Source: Anthostomella pinea (taxonomy: Eukaryota > Ascomycota > Sordariomycetes > Xylariales > Xylariaceae). Taken from it: a stretch of DNA of 64,000 nt. The translations under genes and the position numbers were made by a program. The stretch covers positions 186,001 through 250,000 of the forward strand of contig CAUWAG010000011.1 of NCBI GenBank assembly GCA_963556695.1, written 5' to 3'. The notes below the pieces were generated by a model that worked only from the letters and a program-made list of their open reading frames with translations, did not search any database and was not told the DNA's origin. Of this stretch, positions 46,338 to 57,454 are shown piece by piece (position 1 is the stretch's first letter; each line of letters opens with the position of its first letter).

Positions 46338-46934
46338 TTACGAGTGTTTTTCCATTATTCTCGAAAGCTCGGTAACCATTTCGAAGAGTCGGCAGGGGGG
46401 CGTCGAACCCATACTTTTTTTAATCTCGGGGTATGTGTAGCCCTCGTCCTTTGCAGCCACCAGACTCTGGAGTTGTTCAGCCTGTTAACGAAGCTCAAGC
46501 GCTTGGACCAAATCAACAGCGGGAGCGAGTCACGAGAAGAAAAGTCCAGGAATCGAAAAACTTACATCCTCATTAGAACACGTGGTCAATAGAGGAGTGA
46601 TGCGGGTGATTGCTTCGTAGCCTTCATCACCAAGTCCCTTGACGCGGCCTGCAGTTAGTAGCCCTTGGGGTGCTGTGGAAAGAGGCTGTCGCTGGTTTTC
46701 CGTCGACCCGCTGAACGCGGGTGAAGATGGGAGTGACAGGTTGGGGGTAGTCTCAATCTCGGTACCAAGCTCGTGGGCTGTGTCTTCTGAGAAGTTATGG
46801 CGGTGATGGCGCTGGTTGGTCGTGGCGGCGCCAGTCTCTCCACTGGTCGTGAGAGTGGCCGGGTTTGACTCGGGTTGGGGGAAAAGGCTTTGCGGCCGGC
46901 TGATACGAAGGAGGGTCGGAGAGATGGTTGACAT
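46338..46934 (-). CDS. Hypothetical two-exon protein, 170 aa
   Basis: Exon one (46934-46566) starts at ATG and ends NED before a GTAAGT donor. Exon two (46481-46338) starts after TTAACAG and adds AEQLQSLVAAKDEGYTYPEI, then KKSMGSTPPCRLFEMVTELS and a TAA. The 84-bp intron is in phase and the joined frame has no stop. The N-terminal 90 residues are Ser/Thr/Pro-rich and likely disordered; the C-terminal 70 look folded and helical. I recognise no family. The clean splice and lack of nonsense codons, unlike nearly everything nearby, suggest a working gene, but this needs transcript support. Confidence 0.48.
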
Positions 46935-47201
46935 TGTCTAGATTGCGGCGCCGTCATTAGATGCAACCTGCGAGGCCGCATTTTATCAAAGGTGTAGCCT
47001 GTTGGGATGGATTGAGCACTTGGAATATTCTCCCCCATGATGAGCTGGTTGCTATTTGGTACGAAGGTCCGCCCGCCGTTCTGAAGTGCCAACGTGTCCG
47101 CATGAGAGCAGCAGTGACAGCAGCAGAGATAAGATGGAGCATAAGCATCAAAGTCGACGTTCCACGAGGGCCAGCCCAGCCCGTCGCTGGCCTCGTCTGT
47201 T

Positions 47202-48553
47202 AAACTGGGTGGACAAAAGTCTCCGCCCGACCCACCACAATCTCCTTCAGATCAAAACAACGTGTCAATCACCCTTCGACTTCACCACTCTCTCAACACC
47301 GCAATTAATGATGAATTCACGATATTTTGGGGATAAATTGAGCGGCAATCGCGTTGCTGACGGCGAATTCACTTCAGAAGCTCGCTTAGCAATTGTGGCG
47401 GCGCGAATCGACGGAGAACGCGCAGGAATGTTGTAACCGCGTTCAAAACGAAGCGCCTGAAAACCATCTCTAACATCACCACCAACTTTGAGGCCACCTC
47501 CACACCAAAATCTGCCCCAAGGAGCGGTCGCCCACCCGTTTTGAATACTCGCGAACGCGCTCGTCTGATTGAGAAGGCAAGAGAGCTCCCTAGTGCAATG
47601 TGGCAGAAGATCCGAAATAAAGCCCGCATTTTGTGCTCTTCCAAGACTATCAAGAGGATATGTCACGCACACGACCTCCAGAAGTGGCGCGCAGTAAAGC
47701 GAATCAATCTCACGGATAAGGACGCTCAAAAGAGGCTCGCTTTTGCCAATTTTTACCGCACACCAGAGCACCTGGAGGAGTTATTACAAGTCATGTTCTC
47801 AGACGAATGTACGGTCTAAAACTTATCCAATAATCTAGGCGATTGGGTCATCTGATTCTCTTTAGAGCGGTACCGTTATAATCTCGTGAACAAGATAGAT
47901 CATGGCAAATCTCGTATTTCAATAATGGTGTGGTCTATGATCTGGCTACGCAGCGGAGAAGGAGGACTAGGCAAATTGGTCTTCTTTCCACTCGATCCGG
48001 ATGCTCTGCGCGGAGGAGTCTCTACAGAGTCATATCAATGGGTTTTTAAGGAAGGCCTGTTTCCGTTCTATGAGGCTAGAGATCCTTTTATTCAAGATAA
48101 CGCGAAAAATCACCTTACTGGCGGTGTTCCGGCGTGGATGGAGGAGCACAGCATCCATTATATCGACTGGTCTCCTCACAGCCCCGATATGAACCTAATC
48201 AAGCACGTTTAGCGACTTCTAAAGATGAAGATACATGAAATTGAGCCTGAATTTTCCGAATTGAAGGACAATATCCCCCATTATCGCTACGTACATGAGT
48301 TAATTGAGCAGGCGTGGTCGGAGATCGATCCGGAGCAAGTTCGGGTCTTGATGGAGTCACTGGAGAACCGAATGGCTGCAGTGAGGCGCGCCGATGATTA
48401 GTATACACATTATTGACTTAGCTATTAAACATAATTTATTTGATAATTTTATCACCAGAATTGGGTGCGTTGTGGTTCAATTGAATTTGAGGGTGTAGCA
48501 GATGGAAGGGGTAAAAATGGGGATTGGGCGGAGACTTTTGTCCACGAATTGTA
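47202..48553 (+). mobile_element. Tc1/mariner-type DNA transposon, 20-bp perfect TIRs, TA ends
   Basis: Perfect inverted repeats GTGGACAAAAGTCTCCGCCC lie at 47210-47229 and (inverted) 48526-48545, with weaker matching outwards to a TA at each edge (47202-47203 and 48552-48553). The 1.35-kb length, TA target and internal transposase fit Tc1/mariner. GTGGACAAAAGTCTCC-type ends are common in fungal Tc1 elements. Confidence 0.9.
47309..48400 (+). pseudogene. Tc1/mariner transposase, inactivated
   Basis: The N-terminal helix-turn-helix part is split: 47309-47435 in one frame (SEARLAIVAARIDGERAGML), then a one-base shift into the main frame (VTAFKTKRLKTISNITTNFE, SAPRSGRPPVLNTRERARL). The catalytic domain follows with first Asp in MFSDECTV and second Asp in PFIQDNAKNHL. 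The third acidic residue is replaced: HSPDMNLIKHV instead of the usual SPDLNPIEHVW. Stops are TAA after DECTV, TGA after GDWVI, and TAG where the conserved Trp after KHV should be. The tail (EQAWSEIDPEQVRVLMESLE) is well preserved. It cannot make active enzyme. Confidence 0.88.
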
Positions 48554-50307
48554 GCAGTACACTTTCCATGGTGCCTACAGCTTATCTTGCCTTTCCGATT
48601 TCTTCTCTTCTCGGGAAGAATGCTGAGATATATAACACCCCATACCCTCAACGGTACTTCTGCTACGTACCATTCACTGGACCGCGACAAACGAAGCAAC
48701 GGCTCGGGAAGCAAGCCACTCTCTAATGGGAATCTTTGCTCACCAAGTGCGAACATTGCATCTCATGGCGGTTTTACTTTTGCCGCACTGTTGTGCCTTG
48801 TGGAAGCGGTTCCCAGAATAAGGACCAGGGTCACGAATGATGGCTATTGGTCTGTATTCTGGAAGTTTCTTGGTTGAAAGAAGGGATGGGTGGTGTCCCC
48901 ATCCCCGAAGTAGCTGTCATCCCAGTAGGGTACAAATCAGGTCCAAACGGGTACCCGTTGGGCTCTAAGGTACCTTGTATCCTGGTCCGTGACCCATCCG
49001 TCATTGTGGCTGCAAAATGGGTTAAGGAGCCACATCATCCCCCCCCCCGCTCAGAATCGTCCCGATTATCCCAAAATTACACGAAATTACTACTAATCAG
49101 CTCACAATACGTTGTTTTCTGGTGTTTTCTACCCCTCTTGCACCGAAAGCATCTTCTCGAGCTCCTTCCGATCCTTCTCCAGCATCGTTTTGCTCGCGTA
49201 CCATGAGGAACGTACTGGATGGCCATTATCCACGTACGCAGGGAAAAGATTAGTACCGTTTTACTTATTCTGAAGGTGTATTCCTCCACTGTAGGTTGGA
49301 CCACTCGATCATCTATGTCGTTGCTGAACTCTCATCACGCATATGTCCTGCAGTGAATAGTATGTATGGTACCAAAACCGGTGAACCGCCTCGGCCGCTA
49401 GCCGTTCGAAATTGTATCCCGTGCTGAGCCGTGCCTCAATACCGCAGACAACGCGTTTGTTTTCGACACGGTGCCTAGGCTCGATCCAGATGTGAGAACT
49501 GACCTGCTGGCCTGTCCCTCCTTCCACATTCGTCACTGCGTGCGTTCATGTATGGAGACACCTGGACTGCAGTTCAGTCGTGATATTTCGTGTCGACGCG
49601 CGGGCAATCACGGCAGCAACAAGTACAAGGATCGAAGCGACTATACGTACCATATCCAAAGAATAGCCGCCTGGGCCGGTACGGCCTTCCGGTTACGAGG
49701 CGAGGGCGGAGTAATAGACGTACCTTTCCCAGGCTGCTGGTACACCATGTACATGACTTCCGTTTGCACGACTGAGCTAGGCTCGTACCACGTAAGAACA
49801 ACCGAGGACGAGATCGGAAGCGCTCACGCAGTTTGCCGGTGTAGGTACCTCACGATGGCACAAGCCTTCGGCATTCTGCAAATTGAGCAGTGTTTTGGTA
49901 TGAATTAGAGAGACCGACTGATATTCCACGACGCAGTCTGCAAGTACGGTGCCGAACAAGTATGCATGCACATATACATCACGACCCTTCCCGTCACCCC
50001 AATGGCCATTCCTACTAACGGGTAGATGAATTTCCATCGAATACAATGCTCCAATCCATATCTGCCCTACCCTGAAATCGAAGACTTAGTTGATATCGAG
50101 ACCACTTTGGGACGCAGCGCCTGAGAGACGAGAGGACCTGATGAAGAAACGAGACGTTCAAACAGACACATCCCACGCACTTGTCACGAACTTTTCATCC
50201 CAGAGCGTGCCATGCTGAGCAGACGCCGGTACTGGCTGCACTGTGAGACCTAGTTAGACCATGGCAAGCACGGTGTGTGTGCGGGAAAGTAAAGTGCGCA
50301 TGAAGAT
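48554..50307. other. No gene clearly supported
   Basis: The plus-strand ORF 49471-49908 (145 codons) and its minus-strand shadows have protein-like stretches (SDYTYHIQRIAAWAGTAFRL) but no motif or splice partner I can defend. Everything else is short. Confidence 0.4.
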
Positions 50308-51294
50308 TCACGTACTCAATAGCGTGGTCGTCTCTTCCCAATGGAGCTTCTCGGTTCTTCGCGGGCCAAGTCCTTTCCATTTCCGAGCATGTCTCTCGAG
50401 CGCAGCCGAAATCATCTCGTAGGTTCTGCCCATTCTGAGCAGTTCTCCATGTTGACGAGCGACATCAATGCTCCATTGATATAGCGCAGTGCGGGTGGAG
50501 TGGCGGTCCGGAGCCCGGCCTACATCGATTTCCACCGTATAGTGACAGCTAAGAACCTCGTCGAGAGCGAGAGGCCGGCCTTGAGCTAACACGGAGAAGT
50601 TCGTCGTATCTAAGGTGTAACACAGTCAGTAAAAGTGTATCAATCGGCAGTCGAGAGGGATGTACCGTAGACCATACGGTGGACGACACTGGCGTACCGT
50701 GTGGGCCACTTTTGTGATGTTTGTGGTAGCCAGACACTCTTCGCTCACTACTATAGTGCCATGGGAGCCGAGTGTCCTCGAGACAGGTTGCTTGTTGCCG
50801 TAATCTCAATGACAAAAACCTTGGTAGCGGTCAGAACTCCTTCGCTCATTAGTGTCGTTTCACGTCGACCAAAGCTGGCGGACTGTATGCAAGTTCTGTA
50901 GAAGTCCATGGTAGCCGAATTTCCCGGTCGGACGGTCGGTCGGTCGCTCTCGTGGACTTACTCGGGAGAGCAGATCCACGAGAGTCTCTGTGCGACGGCA
51001 GCACCTCCTCCTATGTATGATTTCAGAATGAAATGCCAGCTGGTCAAGCCCTGACGGAAGTGTCAACCTACTCGCACCCACATCCCAGAAAAGGTCGCAC
51101 ATCCCGGTCAATGGGCGCATGTTCCAGGGTAGACGACTTCGAAGGCGTGTCCACTGTTCAGCTGCGGTCACATCCTCGTGAAACCCGATTGGTTTAGCAC
51201 GATATCCGAGCAGGGTGGATCCACACCCAGATGGCCGCGATTGGCGATTGGCCGGCAGTGCCACCCGCTGCACTAGTCGGTCCGGCGAAGCGAG
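50308..51294 (-). pseudogene. Uncharacterised multi-exon gene, broken
   Basis: Coherent minus-strand coding pieces follow each other. GYRAKPIGFHEDVTAAEQWT to ETLVDLLSR ends at a GTAAGT donor near 50963. After an AG near 50900 comes TCIQSASFGRRETTLMSEGV and VFVIEITATSNLSRGH, then three stops at about 50765. Next is KWPTRYASVVHRMVY, spliced through a 56-bp intron (about 50668-50612) to DTTNFSVLAQGRPLALDEVL and onward to TAA at 50308. The splices are reasonable but the triple stop cannot be spliced out obviously. I recognise no family. Confidence 0.38.
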
Positions 51295-51428
51295 GTGATG
51301 TCCGAGTCTCCTGCTCCACAATTGAAATTAGGTGGCGGGGTTGTGAACAAGGTGGCGGGGTTGGGAAAAGGTACATGCAGACATCTTACCAAAACACGCA
51401 GCTCTGGTGCTCGAGGTTCAACGACACA

Positions 51429-52018
51429 ATGCCGCCCACCTGGACCCCGACAGAGATTGAAGAGCTGCTTCTTCTTGACTTGGAGACTATCGTCGATCGC
51501 CAAGCGAAAGCGGCTGCTGCCCAGTGGTTTTTCAAGATACGCCTACAATTGGATACCGACAGAGTGGCGTACCAGACGAACCAGAAATTCTACAATAGTG
51601 CCCATAGACGCAGAAACTTCGAGGTCATGATACAAAAGGCCCTGGTCGGAGAGCCGTGGGAGCTCGAGATCTTCCGTCCCATGAGACCTGATATACGACT
51701 TCTACGTTGCGCGTCGTTGCTTCCTACGCAGTTGAAGCAGGTCCACACGCACGGTCTGACAGGCTGTATTGGTGATCTCGTCTTCAAAGCTACCGGCCCC
51801 TGGACTGTCCCTGTCTGGCTCAGGGAACGCTTTGAGATGGTGCTCATCGAGATGCAAGATCCCCGCGCAGGATTGCTTCTACAAGGTTTGTCATTCCTTT
51901 CCCACTCTGCTAGAAGCGTACGCTGAGAGGTGGGAAGAGACCAATAGCTACCTCGACTCCCTGCACACAACTCTTCCAGCCGAAACGAGTGGCTGTAAGT
52001 ACAAGGCAGCTGCAGGTT
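51429..52018 (+). pseudogene. Hypothetical protein with a frameshift
   Basis: ATG 51429 opens MPPTWTPTEIEELLLLDLET, a 165-residue frame with helical, Trp-containing segments (AAAAQWFFKIRLQLDTDRVA, GEPWELEIFRPMRPDIRLL). Near 51885 the protein-like signal moves to the next frame (CHSFPTLLEAYAERWEETNS, YLDSLHTTLPAETSG) up to about 52018. A one-base change or an unrecognised intron would join them. No family is recognised. Confidence 0.4.
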
Positions 52019-52964
52019 GACCTGGCTGACCTCAGTAGCTGTGATGGATATAGCACGGGTACTCCAATAAGCCTCGCAGGCTGGGGGACCCTCCCTGAAG
52101 AGATACCACCTTCTACGACTGTACCAAGATTACCATACGAAAGATGGGCAGATTTTTCTTGCGGCAGGGGTGACGGATTGGGCTGCGGTACATCGAGAAA
52201 TGAGAGTACGACGTCAAACTCGCTTGAACCGCCTTCGCTAAGTCTCGCGTCGAGCCAAGGTAACAGCATGTAGCCACCAGCTGACTCGAGGGCTTTACAA
52301 GATCTCAGATGAAAAAAGGGGCGATTTGAGCCACACGAGCCGGGTTACTGGATCGGCAAGACCGACACAATTTAGCCACCAAGCTATGCACGTGATTCAT
52401 CAAATGCACCATAGGGTAGATAGACAAGGTAGAGTAGTACCAAACCATGTATATAGGATGCTCCCCTACCCCTGAAGGCAAGTACCCTTGTATGCCTGCC
52501 CCTATGCATTATCGATGCTCCAAAGCAAGCGGGCTCCTGTAGGTGTGTAGACAGCCCAGTCCTGCAGCACGCCAACTCAGGCACAGGCGGCAAGCACACC
52601 ACCTCCTCGTTCCAGCTACACGCTCGGTACGAGGCACTGTGCGTGAGGGGCTTGCTTGAAAGGGTTAGAATATTGGCTTACTAGAGAAATCCGATATATC
52701 GCTGAAGATAGGTCGTTGCTACGTTTGACCACATTCACAGGATGCTTTACACCGATCGCTCTAAGATAACCTCACGTTAGAATCCTCACGCTGGAATCTT
52801 GGTAGATACTACCTCTCTTCCGTACCGCCATCACTGTGCTCTTCGGTTATCTTTTTAGCAGCTTCTTTTCGATCTCTTCACCTACGCGCAATCGGCTGTT
52901 ACCGGATGGCTAGCGGCACTTTTCACTCCGTCGATCGAGCTGAAAATTCGCCTGGATATCTGCG
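52019..52964. other. No gene supported
   Basis: Spacer with only short, overlapping ORFs and no motif. Confidence 0.45.
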
Positions 52965-54127
52965 ATGAAGATCGCCAATTTGGTTTGCGACGAGACCCCT
53001 TCGGCCGCCCTCAGCGCTTGCCCACCCGAGCAATCCAATAGCACACTCGAACCATGCGAAAATGCAAGCTCTATACCACTTATTACAACGGGCCAGCAAC
53101 CGTTAGCCTGCGTTACTTTACGACCACGGCTACCCGAACTACCCCCGGCACGGAATTCGACTTTCGCATTTGCCCTGGAAGCGAGATCGGACCAAGCGTT
53201 AATAGGCACCGTTGCCCACCCCGCCCCCAACCCCAACACATATGAGACATGGATAGAAGAAGACATAAATATGCTTAAAGAGATGAAGAAAGGTGGCAAC
53301 ACCATCGTATCTATCGCTATGCGCCTTGGACGGACACCGCGGAGTTGCGAACTGAAAGTATGAAGAGAGAGAATAAAACGCGTCGGCGTACCGTGGCTAT
53401 TCGACTTATAGACATAAGAAGAAGATAACCATTTTGTGAGATTTCAAATCGTTCTAGTATTGAAAGGAAAAGAGAAGAAGATCTCTGGGGGAGAAGCCCC
53501 CATATATATGTACAGGTGTGCCATCAGAGTGACCAGATCATCATACGATAATGGTGCCAGAATCCTGGTGGCCTGAGGGTCGGCTGACTGCCCTCAAACC
53601 AAACCCATTAGCGCATTCAGCCCCGAAGGCCTCGTGTGGACCTGCTATGATATCCAACACATTTGCGTCAGTTGGTTGAGATATATGGTAAAAATTGGTG
53701 GGCTGTAAGAAGGAACTGGCAGCAAGCAGGAAAGTTCAAGGAGCGGACGGAGCGTGAATGCCGTTAGCGCCATCTACTTTTGGAACGGCAATAGAAACAA
53801 GCAAGGTCCAAAAATCCTCGGCGCCTCCAGACCGTTGGCCATACCTCGGAGCCGACCTTGATGGACCAACGCGAAACGTGGCTGGAAGAGGACGTAAAGA
53901 CACTAATTCAAATGAGCAATGGTGGCGAGAGCATGTATTTAATCGCCACGACCGTTAGGCGGACACTGCAGCAATGCCTATCCAAATTGTCCGCCGAACG
54001 AAGGGAAGGCAACTGGTTACTAAAGCGAAGGATCAAACGGTCGACCAATGAGGATGGCGCTTTGCGTGAGTTGGTTAAGACACATGGGACCAGAGATTGG
54101 CACGCTATAGGAGAGCTCATGCACTAA
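52965..54127 (+). pseudogene. Myb/SANT-like gene split by a solo LTR
   Basis: The upstream part (ATG 52965 to 53363) ends with a Myb-like module, TYETWIEEDINMLKEMKKGG, IVSIAMRLGRTPRSCELK. After the 225-bp LTR one frame runs from 53660 to TAA 54127 with three more Myb-like modules: LRQLVEIYGKNWWAVRRNWQ, ETWLEEDVKTLIQMSNGGES and NEDGALRELVKTHGTRDWHA. The spacing of Trp and hydrophobic residues and the EED acidic helix start fit SANT/Myb helices that bind DNA or histone tails. TAG at about 53753 and 53795 interrupt it; CAG-to-TAG fits both. The frame between LTR and upstream exon is not resolved, so an intron may have been the target. Confidence 0.58.
53435..53659 (+). repeat. Solo LTR, family 3, TSD CATTT
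   Basis: 225 bp from TGTGAGATTTCAAATCGTTC to GATATCCAACA, flanked by perfect CATTT repeats (53430-53434 and 53660-53664). It contains a CATATATATG TATA-like box. Its ends are shared with the LTR at 62981, but the interiors differ. Confidence 0.88.
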
Positions 54128-54469
54128 CCATGAGGTTTCAAGTGGCCGAAAGACGCATATTGTCGGCGTTATTATATTTTAAAGGCGTAAGAAAGTGTTC
54201 ATTTGAAGGAGACAGGGCGCGTTTGAACGGGAACAGCTCGTAAGCCAGTAGATAAGTACACATCGATCACACTAGTCATGTATAACGCAGAAAGCACATC
54301 GCCACAGCCTGGTATCCATTTATCGTCAAGGCCAGGGCACCCACCAGATAGAGACACAGGCAGGCATCATCCAGAATCCTCCCTCGTGCCTGGTAAAGTT
54401 GGGATCCGACCCGCAGACTAAAAAAAAGTTCCCAGGCACAGTATTTTAGATCCCTGCGTACGTTGTGAG

Positions 54470-54931
54470 CTAGGACCCATACAGGCGTGAAGGCTGACTC
54501 ACATCTAGGTCGGCGCGAACGCCCCTCATTCTCTTAAAAGCCAGAATCATGCTGGTCTGATCACCCGGTAGCGGAACAGCTACTGTCGATAGGCTTGCGA
54601 TACCAATGCGGCTGAGGCCGGGCGGACTAAAGGGCTGGTTATACACGTGTAGGCCGTGTAGGTGGTGATCCGGCGCCTCAATGGAACGTTTATGGTCGGG
54701 AAGGATATAGCCGAGTTCGACCGGCATATCTTCAGAACACCACAACTGCAAGCTCGTAACGTACGGACGTCGCTGCCAGTACAGAACTGAAACCGAAATC
54801 CGGTCAACCGAGCCAGTAGGTATCAAAACACTTCTCTTATACAGGATAAGTCGCTCCCACTCGTGGTGGAGCGTGTATATCGGGACGATTTCAGAAAGCG
54901 GATCCCGCACGGGGTCGAACCTCTTAGACTA
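54470..54931 (-). pseudogene. C-terminal part of a hypothetical protein, truncated
   Basis: The frame enters from the AT-rich block at about 54931 without an ATG (SKRFDPVRDPLSEIVPIYTL). It continues through SVLYWQRRPYVTSLQLWCS and VELGYILPDHKRSIEAPDHH to a stop at 54470. The pattern (beta-rich, LGYxLP, GLxV..., GI..L) resembles the C-terminal region of common fungal F-box-associated proteins of unknown function. That likeness is weak. The 5' half was lost where the RIP-like block begins. Confidence 0.4.
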
Positions 54932-57180
54932 GCAATGTCTCTTAAATTTGGTAATACTTTCTAGCCTCTTTACCTTTATTTTTTAAAACGAGTTAAACTC
55001 GGTTTTATTTATAAGTTGCTAATAAATTCATAAAAATGTGTTTAAACCACGATGCTTTTGATTTTAATACTATATAATTCTTATATTCGTCGTGCGACGA
55101 GCCGGGCGTTATCGCTTTAAAGCTACTACTATATAGCTTTATAATTTATTTAAAACGCTAGATAAGTCTATATAAACCTATACCTGTTAACGATGAGTGA
55201 TTTTTGAAAGTATCGTGGAAATCGCTCCTCGGTAAGAACAGTAAAGGCAAGGCGAAGGTTTTAAAATAACTTTAAATTTAGTAAACAAATCACCATTCAA
55301 TAAAGCTTTACGAAAAAGCGATGGATTAATAGAATTAAGCCTTCTTAATAAGTTATATACCGCGTAGTAAAGCTTCTTAGTTAAATATTAAACCTGCGAA
55401 AGCTTAATATAAGTTAATATAATATTAACGTGTTTTAATGAAAAAAGCTTAAATTGTTTACGGTTTATGGTTTAAAACGCCGCATTTAATATTCGACTTT
55501 TAAACCGCTTTTCTACTATAATATACCTAATATCGCGCCGGGATATAAATTTAACGAAATGTAAGTAGTTAACGTTTAATAATACGATGTTTTCTTTAAA
55601 TATTACGGTTAAACTAGTACTAGTCGCCGACTTTTTTATAACTATCAAAACGGTTGTGCCTAACTTTTATAACGTATTATCAAGTAGCTTTCACATATAT
55701 AATAAGCAAAAATAAACTGGTACGAAATTGAGATATTTAAGCGAGACGTATCTTAATAATCGCGCTTAATAATCGGTTGTAAATAGTGATTACGCGCAAC
55801 CGGTTTTAAGAATACCGCATAAAGTCGTTCGGTATACGCGTTGAAAAATTCGGATAGTTATAACTCGTTTATAATTAAAGCGTAAATAAGAGCTTAATTC
55901 GGCCGACATTTTATTACAAAAGCGAGCTTCTTGTTTTATAAACATAATTATAACACTTTAAAAATAACAAATTATAATGAATTTATAAAAAAGCCGGTGC
56001 GTTAAGCTGTTAATAAAGCTTTTAAAAGCGTAAATAAATACTTATAATAAGTCAACATTAACCGGAGTAAAAAACTTGATAAACCTTTTTTTTTTTTAAG
56101 GCCGCTTAAATTTTAACTTAATAAAACAATTAGATAACGCTCGGTTTACGGCGTTGTTAACTAGCCTCGCATTAAGAAATAACGAACTTACTCCGTTACT
56201 TATTTAAAACGTTGTTAAGCTTTCAAAAAACCGCTAACTTGAGACTTTTATAAAAGATCTAACATTGCTTTTTAATAATATTGTATAGTATTTTTATAAA
56301 AACACGTGATTAATACAAATGTTGCTTAACATTTAATCGCGTAATGAAAAATCGTTTTCGCCCCCCAATTCTTACAAGCCGATCGCGCAGCTCTCTGAGC
56401 CCGGCACGGCGATTATACTGTCAATATATAAGATAATCGATTAAAAAAGGACGTTAAAGAAAAAGCAAGTATATACTAACAATAAGCGCCGGCTAGGTCT
56501 TTATAAAACGGCGTAATATTATAAAACGTATAGTGAAAGCGGTAAAAAAAACGTTATACAAGTATATTAAAGGCACACTAGCAGCTAGTCTTTTAAAAGC
56601 CGCGTTTTAACTATCGTAGTCGTATAAGCGTAAATACGGTTGTTCAACGGAAAAAGCGTAAGATTAAGCCGTTAAGCTAAATTTATAAATTTAAACTTAT
56701 AATAATAACCGATTATAACTTATGACTCAACTTTAAAAATGTTATTATTATAAAAACCTCGTTTGTATATAGCGTTAATTTATGAAAACGCTGCTAGTAA
56801 ATATATCGCTATTTAACTTTAGTTTTCAGTATAAAAAACGCGGTTTTTAAACCAGTTATAAAAAGTAAGAGGTTAAAAAAGTTACTACGCCCGTTTAAAT
56901 AAAAAGCTAGCTAGTAAGTTTTATGACGTTAATTACTAAAGATATTTACATTATAAAACATGATTCTATAAAAATATAATTATTAAAAACTAAAGTAATC
57001 TTTTTAAAATTTAGTTGTAATTATACAGTTAGAAAGCGTTAAAGTATACATATTTTAAATACTAACTGACTTATTAGCTAGGTTAATATGAGTTTAATAA
57101 GCAGGTTATTATACGTAAGTTAAATAAGATTTTCTAAAAGCTTTGCTCAGTTATTTTTTAAAAAAAATTTAGGTCTTATA
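54932..57180. repeat. Second AT-rich, RIP-like block
   Basis: About 2.2 kb of TTAA/TATAA-dominated sequence with no ORF. Edges are sharp: a truncated gene on the left and a pogo-type transposase fragment on the right, which suggests that the block is the RIP-eroded part of an inserted pogo-like or other element. Confidence 0.7.
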
Positions 57181-57450
57181 TTGTGGTCAATGCTGATGGT
57201 TGGGTGGTCCCGCCGCTCATCATTCTACAGGGCAAAACCCACCTTGCGTCATGGTATTGCGACACGACATTACCACGCGATTGGAAGGTGGCTGTGTATG
57301 ATAACGGTTGGACTACGAACGAGATTGGGTTGGAATGGATTCAGCATTTCAATGAGTATACCAGACCACGTATGACTGCCGGTAAATGCCTCCTTATCCA
57401 AGATGGTCATAAAAGCCACCATTCCCAGATCTTTGAGGATTATTGCCAGA
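57181..57450 (+). pseudogene. Fragment of pogo/Fot-type DDE transposase
   Basis: The frame reads VNADGWVVPPLIILQGKTHL, WYCDTTLPRDWKVAVYDNGW, TTNEIGLEWIQHFNEYTRPR and LLIQDGHKSHHS, the central part of the DDE_1 endonuclease domain of fungal pogo transposases. The second catalytic Asp is in IQDGHKSHH; the first lies upstream in lost sequence. The match stops at about 57450, where a minus-strand gene of another kind begins. Confidence 0.82.
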
Positions 57451-57454
57451 AACC

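Noticed and set aside
49471..49908. A possible secreted ADP-ribosylating-toxin-like fragment
   Set aside because: Only one short vaguely similar stretch was seen; catalytic residues and a signal peptide are absent, so no function is claimed.
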